DNA of 64,000 bases, from assembly GCA_030765065.1 (NCBI GenBank), contig CM060990.1:673288118-673352117 (forward strand). Reading direction: 5' to 3'. Of the stretch, positions 58,529 through 64,000 are shown piece by piece; position 1 is the stretch's first letter, and every line of letters begins with the position of its first letter. Position numbers and translations under genes: made by a program. Source of the DNA: Deroplatys truncata (lineage: Eukaryota; Arthropoda; Insecta; Mantodea; Mantidae). The notes beneath the pieces were generated by a model, which searched no databases, was not told the origin of the DNA, and saw nothing but the letters and a program-made list of their open reading frames with translations.

Positions 58529-58850
58529 TACTTTTGCAGCAATTGTGTGTGGTTTTTTGGCCTTTGCGATAAGTTTGGCTACCTTATAACTAGCTTCCTG
58601 TACTTCTTCCGAAATGCATATTGTTTTCAGGCATGTACATTCTTTGTTTTGTCCCAACAACTGAGAAAATAACTGACATCTTTGCTTGAAAGAGAAGATT
58701 GTTTTATTGAAAAATGTTATTTCAATTTAAAGGGGACCATAGCAGAGATGTTTTCATCACAAATGATACACTTGGGGATTGTGTATGCTTTGTCTCCTTC
58801 CAAATGAAACTGTAAGATAAATGATTGTCTTTATACTGCCAGTGCACTAT

Positions 58851-59520
58851 TATTTTTGTTTCTTTTTTAGGCTCAATGGTTTCACTACTTGCACTAGAAC
58901 TAGTAAACAGAACACCCCGTACAAGAGGAAATTAAATATTTCAATGATAGTGATAGATTAAAAAAGTGAAGTTAAGGATGACCAGCAATCAATTTTCAGG
59001 CTACTTCAGAGCACAGCTGTAATGGAACTGAAATAATAGCAAAATGCGAGACACACTCTTCAAAGGCTGTCTATGGGTCCAAGAACCGATAGTAAGAAAA
59101 AAATAAAGTTGAAGGAGCACTAACAAATAGGGCAAAGTGCCAAAACTATTAAGAGATGGGGAAACTTTTGCTAATCCTACAATTCTGAAGTAAAGCTTTA
59201 GGCTACACAGAGCATTGGTAAGCATAACAAAAAAGCTGCACAGCAAAGGTAGAGGCGAGAAATAAAAATAGACCGATGTGCTTGATATAGCTGCAGTACA
59301 CAGAAAAATACTCAGAGCATATTGGAGGATAACAATGATGTAGTATTGTACAGAGGTAAAGGTGAGAAATACAAATAGGCCGATAAGCTATGTTATAGCA
59401 ACTATTCAGGCAACAATTTAAAATTGTTTTTAAATAAAACTCGACAATTAATACAATGAGTATGTAAAAGATCCCGTCACACTTTTCACCTCTTGCTGGC
59501 ACACCAGTTGTGGAACACTG
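58851..59520 (-). other. Probable 5' untranslated part and terminus of the split hAT
   Basis: No coding match. On the minus strand position 59,520 begins CAGTGTTCCACAACTGGTGT, which has the CAGTGNTNC...GTG look of a hAT terminal repeat. I could not find the matching other end or an 8-bp duplication. Two related blocks (GAGAAATAAAAATAGACCGA at 59,258 and GAGAAATACAAATAGGCCGA at about 59,363) form a diverged tandem duplication. Confidence 0.45.
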
Positions 59521-60499
59521 GTTTAATGCATAATCCACTACACTTCTTCCCATTCCTACCAAAATGTGTGCATTCCTCATCCTTATACCCTCCTCAGCAT
59601 CCATATATGTTAACATTCTCTTTTCCCCAAAACATATTCACATTTTAATTGTTGCTATTTGTTGCCTAAATTATTTTTCCCTCAACTTGTGATTCACTCC
59701 CCTATGCCCAAAGTCCATTGCTTGTGTCTCACCTTTCTGCCATTAAGATCATCAGCAATCACAAATTCTGTTAAGGGATATTCTTCCTTTGTTCCCTCCA
59801 GCTTGCCTCATATAGTGTGTTCACCTGGATTCTGAGGTGCTTAAGCTTCTTTCTGCTTTCAAATTCAGTACCAGGCATCCCTTAATCCTCTGCAGCACAA
59901 ATTGCCTATTCATACTCTTTGCATTGATTTGAGTATGTTGTGACAAATATGAGTGTATATCTCAATGCTACTCTGCCTTGCTCTATCAGCTGATGTTTCC
60001 TGTCTAGCTGTTGTGACTCAGGTATAGTCTTCTCTCTGGAGAAATCCTATGCAACAATTACTCTCCTTTGCCAGTTATTCAGTATTGTTAGCACTATTTT
60101 TGTACTTGTCTGATGCAATGTCATGACCTTTGTACTCAGTCCCTTTTTTTATAAACAGCTGGCAAGTTCATGTCATCTACTTTAGTATCATAATATTTTT
60201 GTTTAAGATGTTGTATAGTTCTGTTCTTTTGACAGGTGATAAAGTCTCCTTCATTCCATTGCAGTATTTTGATAGTCTTATCCTAAGACAGTCTGCTTCC
60301 GGTCCTGATTGGGGGGACTAGTTTACCTCTGAGGTGTTTTATTTTGGCATGTATATTGTGCTTTTCTTACATTGTTCATTTAACATCAGCCTTGAGGTAA
60401 AGTACACAAGTACAAACCATTCTGGATGAAAGAATTAGAAAAAAATCTAAAGAAGGAAAGATATCAAGCTAGAAAAAAGTAGAATACTTCAGAATGTGA
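59521..60499. other. Intergenic, no gene recognised
   Basis: About 1 kb with short ORFs only. No domain, repeat or RNA gene recognised. Confidence 0.4.
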
Positions 60500-61690
60500 T
60501 TAGAATGGAAGCATAAATGTACAAATGTAAAGAAAGAATTTATGACAAAGAGAAATGCATTTGATATGTTTATTGACAAAATGGATTATAGGAAATATGA
60601 ACATAAAGCATATACATACCTTTATTTCCAGTACAAGAAACAACACACTAATAACAAGAAACATGTAATGTACAACAATACAAAACTGGAAGATGAGCAA
60701 AAGAAAGCAATATCTTTCAACAAAACCTACATAATCAAATACAGGTACCAAAACTATGCAAAAAGAAAGAAAGAAAATTTATGTTTATTCAAAATAATAA
60801 ACAAAAAGTAACTTCATATCCCCAAAATACTGAAGGCATATTTACCTAGAAATTTAGCATATGTGAACTTAATGAAGCAATCAAGCAATTAAAAAATAAA
60901 ACATCTCTGATCCTGATAAAATCTATCCTGATTTCATCAAACATCTTGGTGGAAAACACAAAATGAAAATTACTTAAATTCTTATTACTTTTTGTGGAGG
61001 ACAAACATGCTAACAAAATGGAATGAACTGATAACTATTCCAATTCTTAAAGGTAATAAATCAACTTATAACATTAGTAGCTACAGATCAATTTCAGTGA
61101 TCGTTCATATTGGAAAGATTTCATAATGACTCAGTTGGTTCCTAGACATTTGGAAACTTAAATCTCCATTTCAACCAGGTTTCTGGAAACACTTCAAAAA
61201 ATTAACTCAAAAGAACTCACATTAGCAGTGTTTATAGATTTTAAGTCAGCATAGGGTTCAATTTGCAGATGAAAATTGAGAAATTACAAACTCTTAATAT
61301 TAAAAACAATATGCTGAATTGGATATCAATAAAATATACAATGCAAATCTGAATTTGAACAGATGCACAGAGGACTGCACAAGATGCTGTTTTAACCACT
61401 GCTCTTTAATATATACATAAATGATTTACTGAAAACCTTAGCATATTCAGCCTTTGTAAATGGCAGAGTGGTCTGGTCCTCCAAAAACTCAACAATAAAA
61501 CTCAAAGCCAACAATGAGTATTGCAAAATGTGCTAGAAAAATGGTGATCAGAAAATGTAATGTGAGTCAATGAAGAAAAACAATACCAAAATTTCTCACA
61601 AAGAAAACAAATTATAAAAACACTGAACTGTCTGAAACCTGTGAAGCAATATATGTGAGAGTCATATTTGTCAACAAATAAACATGGACT
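60500..61690 (+). pseudogene. Heavily decayed LINE reverse transcriptase
   Basis: ORF 60,542-60,811 is a Lys/Tyr-rich segment (AISFNKTYIIKYRYQNYAKR) of the kind lying between endonuclease and RT in LINEs. Downstream fragments in changing frames read SDPDKIYPDFIKHLGG, then an SVIVHIGKIS-like piece, IYINDLLKTLAYSAFVNG (the family's INDL...FADD region with the catalytic DD lost) and a KLKANNEYCKMC thumb-like piece. No intact motif survives. An old copy on the plus strand. Confidence 0.6.
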
Positions 61691-61697
61691 AAACATA

Positions 61698-62335
61698 CAG
61701 AGTGTCTCAAAATTATGTACATACTCTTTGAGCCACTATTTCTCAGCAATGAAATGAGACAGGAATACAGTTGTTGTGTTGAATTCCTTAAATCCATACA
61801 TGTTCAATGTATCTCCCTTCTGCCACAGTGCACTCCCTACAATGATTTAGAACAGAGCAACATACTGCCTGGATTGCCGCTACTGGAATATCTTTATAGG
61901 CATATTCAATCTGAACTCTCAGTTCCTGTAGTGTTTATGTTTTTGTGGTATTCTTTAAAGTTCCCCAAAGGTAAAAGTCTACAGAGGTTAAATCCAGAGA
62001 TCACGACAGGAATCCTGAAGCACTTCCTCCTCGTCCTATCCATCTTTGATTGAATGTACAATCAAGAAAATTACTCACATTGACATGAAAACGAAATAGA
62101 GCCCCATCTTGTTGAAAGTAAAAACCATTTTCATTCTCAAAGAGGTCATTAAGATCTAGAATTATGGGTTCTGACATTTGCAGCTAAGTCTTACTCATGA
62201 CAGTCCCTTTGAAGTGGTACAGCCCAATTATCCTTCTGGAAGATAGCCCACACCACACCATATTGATACTCCTGGAAGATTGACAGCCTGCTTTTCAAGA
62301 TGCTTGGGTTTTTGTTAGCCCAGTAGACACAATTG
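61698..62335 (-). pseudogene. Mariner-like transposase C-terminal fragment with TIR end
   Basis: The left end CAGAGTGTCTCAAAATTATG after TA (61,696-61,697) looks like a mariner-like terminal repeat. The minus strand reads LDCTFNQRWIGRGGSASGF and then DLTSVDFYLWGTLKN (62,080-61,930), the C-terminal catalytic block with the final D, followed by decayed helices. The right end was not found. A third subfamily of this superfamily in the window. Confidence 0.72.
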
Positions 62336-62506
62336 TATCATTAAGTTTAAAGGCTGAATTCACGGTTGGTTTTTATATGAAAAGGAAATGCTTAAGCTAT
62401 AAGTATTTCTTTTGATAAGGAAACGCTTATTACCATTTGATATGATAGATAGTACTTAAATACTCAATGCTAAGTGGTTTCTTATTTCCATAGCACATGT
62501 GGCAGC

Positions 62507-62584
62507 ATGGTTCAGCTGTTTCACAGCCACTCTGATGTGCAAAAGATGGTTCAGCTGTTTCACAGCCACTCTGATGTGCAAATA
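62507..62584 (+). repeat. 39-bp tandem duplication
   Basis: ATGGTTCAGCTGTTTCACAG continuing to GATGTGCAAA occurs twice in direct succession with identical sequence and a 39-bp period. No coding context. Confidence 0.95.
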
Positions 62585-64000
62585 AGCATGGAGGCGATCT
62601 CACAATCAGTTTCCATTTCTATATTCGTTGTTTTGTTCACAACAGCTGAGTATGTAGTATTAGTTGTATAGTTATAATAGTTAGGTCAACAGCATGACAA
62701 CAGCAAAGCATTTCAGCGAGCAGGAAAGAAACCACTAAAAGAGTTAGTGCTGCGATACAAAGATACAGAACCCAGGCAATCAGATGCTGTCTTCACAGAG
62801 AAAAAGGGAGACACGCAAAGATTGTTCAAGAATTTAATACTACCTCTCAGAATATTCCTGAAAGTAGTGAATTACTTTTATTGTCATTTATGATACTGAG
62901 AATGTTGGCATTAGGTTATGCTATCTTCTCTGAGCACTTCTGTACATGTATTGCAAAATTGTGTGCATGATAACCATTAAAATTATTCTTTATTAGCTGA
63001 CAAGCTAGGTCTTGCTCTTATGTATTTTGTGCAATTTATGGCTTATTTGTGTTTTACAGCAGAAGGCTCATGGACAAAATAGTAAGCAACAGTAGGAGTT
63101 TTTAATTAGGAACTATAGAGAAGACCCTGCTTTCACAGAAATTTATCATAAATTGCCAATAAAATGTTATGTTCAAAATACTGCAACAATGCAACTAGTT
63201 GCTTGCACTTCTCAATGAAAAGTTATGTGAATAGTTAACTTTACCTAAAACATATGCAACATAATCACTTTATAGTACGGTTGCTAGAAAAACAATTAAA
63301 TTGAGAGCAGAATTAAAAGGGAATTGTAATGATAAAGTATTTAATTGACAGCAAAGTGAGATTGAGGCTTTATTATATTTTGCATTAATGCAATCTGCAC
63401 AACAACATTCTGTCTTGTAGGTTAGTTCACACTCGAAGAACTAAGAGTATTCTCACTATAAAACTCATAGTTCTAAGGTGAAATGAGGCTTCACTATTTT
63501 AGACTGAAATATTATGCGTGAAATGTGGAACTACAAAAGTACATGGATGGCCAAATATGAAGTTTTACAAGCTTGCATGCATTAAACCTACACACTTGCA
63601 GCTCTGAGCATATAGTGAAGCAAAATCACCATTTAAACTGACAGTCGCTCATTTCCAGGGAATTAGAAGTATCATTGATGTATCTTTTTGGGTACCTGGA
63701 GAATTCTACATATTCTGCATAATCATCTGCCATGTTGATATGATAATGTATTTATGGGAAAAATCATTGTTTAGGCTCATGGCTAAGCAGTAATAAGTGA
63801 AGACTTACAAAATGAAAAGAGTTGACTATAAAATGAAAATCCATAAAAGAAAACGTTTAAGAATAAGCTTAAAATAAACAGTGACTATGAATTCGGTCCT
63901 AAATGTAGCTTCATTTGACCAAACAATTAAATCTTGAAAATCTTCCATTTCATTATACTTGTTCATGAAACACTCACAAAATTGCATTCTCCTATCTGGG
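62585..64000. other. Intergenic to window edge, no gene recognised
   Basis: AT-rich sequence without a domain-bearing ORF, repeat array or RNA gene. Confidence 0.45.

Larger units (their letters stand above)
54000..58850 (-). pseudogene. hAT transposase (ZBED5/FAM200-like), split by two insertions
   Basis: A minus-strand gene in three segments. Segment 1 (about 58,850-58,531) has a BED-finger half (PKCIICDENI), then SYKVAKLIAKAKKPHTI. Segment 2 (57,160-56,463) has MPACKEIVTIVLSAEAASEI, SRYVIDMPRDIEDTI, HQINESSDISGHALLAYIRY with the catalytic-type D, VCTDRAASMTG, and LLHTEV just before the break. Segment 3 (54,643-54,000) has DMIQGFVNNLNLWIQRVENG, NTFWLAIRSKYLAFS and TYLCELGISALTEIKT, the C-terminal dimerisation block, ending TGA. 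The order and wording fit ZBED5/FAM200-type hAT transposases. Stops occur inside segments too, so the gene was probably decaying independently. The segments are separated by elements at 57,163-58,528 and 54,646-56,460. Confidence 0.85.

Overview
The window reads as repeat-rich, intron-poor, AT-rich arthropod (most likely insect) nuclear DNA. I see no host housekeeping gene, no operon structure and no ribosome-binding sites. Almost every coding signal belongs to a transposable element, and most copies are broken. The repertoire (DUF4817-type mariner relatives, hAT, MULE, jockey/CR1-like LINEs, tRNA-derived SINEs, an env-bearing Ty3/gypsy element) is typical of insects. I cannot name the species.

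Left third (1-31.8 kb): five copies of one long-inverted-repeat mariner-like family (end fragment 206-333; 2,130-2,942; 6,167-7,220; 19,832-20,571; 22,428-23,466), all internally deleted. It also holds a TIR element (4,232-5,341), a MITE (7,353-7,682), a MULE remnant (about 9.4-10.2 kb), a textbook hAT with an 8-bp target duplication (11,250-13,427), a second TIR element (14.4-15.4 kb), a LINE on the minus strand (15.4-18.95 kb), a 344-bp deletion derivative of a Tc1/IS630-like element (25,056-25,399), another LINE fragment, SINE-like pieces and several microsatellites and tandem repeats.

Middle (31,829-51,959): one giant LTR element of about 20.1 kb on the minus strand, bounded by two direct LTRs of about 760 bp that differ at about 25 positions by my hand count. 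In element order it carries gag, protease, reverse transcriptase, RNase H and integrase. Gag has a CCHC knuckle, and a canonical CCCAAAC -1 frameshift heptamer lies at the gag/pro overlap. These are followed by a complete ADAM-type metalloprotease-disintegrin gene (signal peptide, prodomain, HExxHxxGxxHD zinc site, disintegrin, Cys-rich, EGF, transmembrane segment, proline-rich tail), an F/errantivirus-like env with an RTKR cleavage site, and a second diverged env-like gene. A captured ADAM plus two envelope paralogues in one retroelement is the exciting part of the window. All the genes are damaged by stops or frameshifts, but the C-terminal 471 codons of the ADAM are open and form the longest ORF in the window. 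A 787-bp TIR element sits between the two env genes.

Right fifth (51.96-64 kb): three diverged tandem copies of a roughly 665-bp repeat abut the LTR. Then comes a ZBED5/FAM200-like hAT transposase gene (minus, about 58.9-54.0 kb) split by two independent TA-targeted insertions: a Tc1/IS630-like DDE element (54,646-56,460) and a mariner-like element (57,163-58,528). Removing each insert at its TA restores the hAT reading frame locally. Decayed LINE and mariner fragments follow to about 62.3 kb, and the last 1.7 kb shows no recognisable gene.
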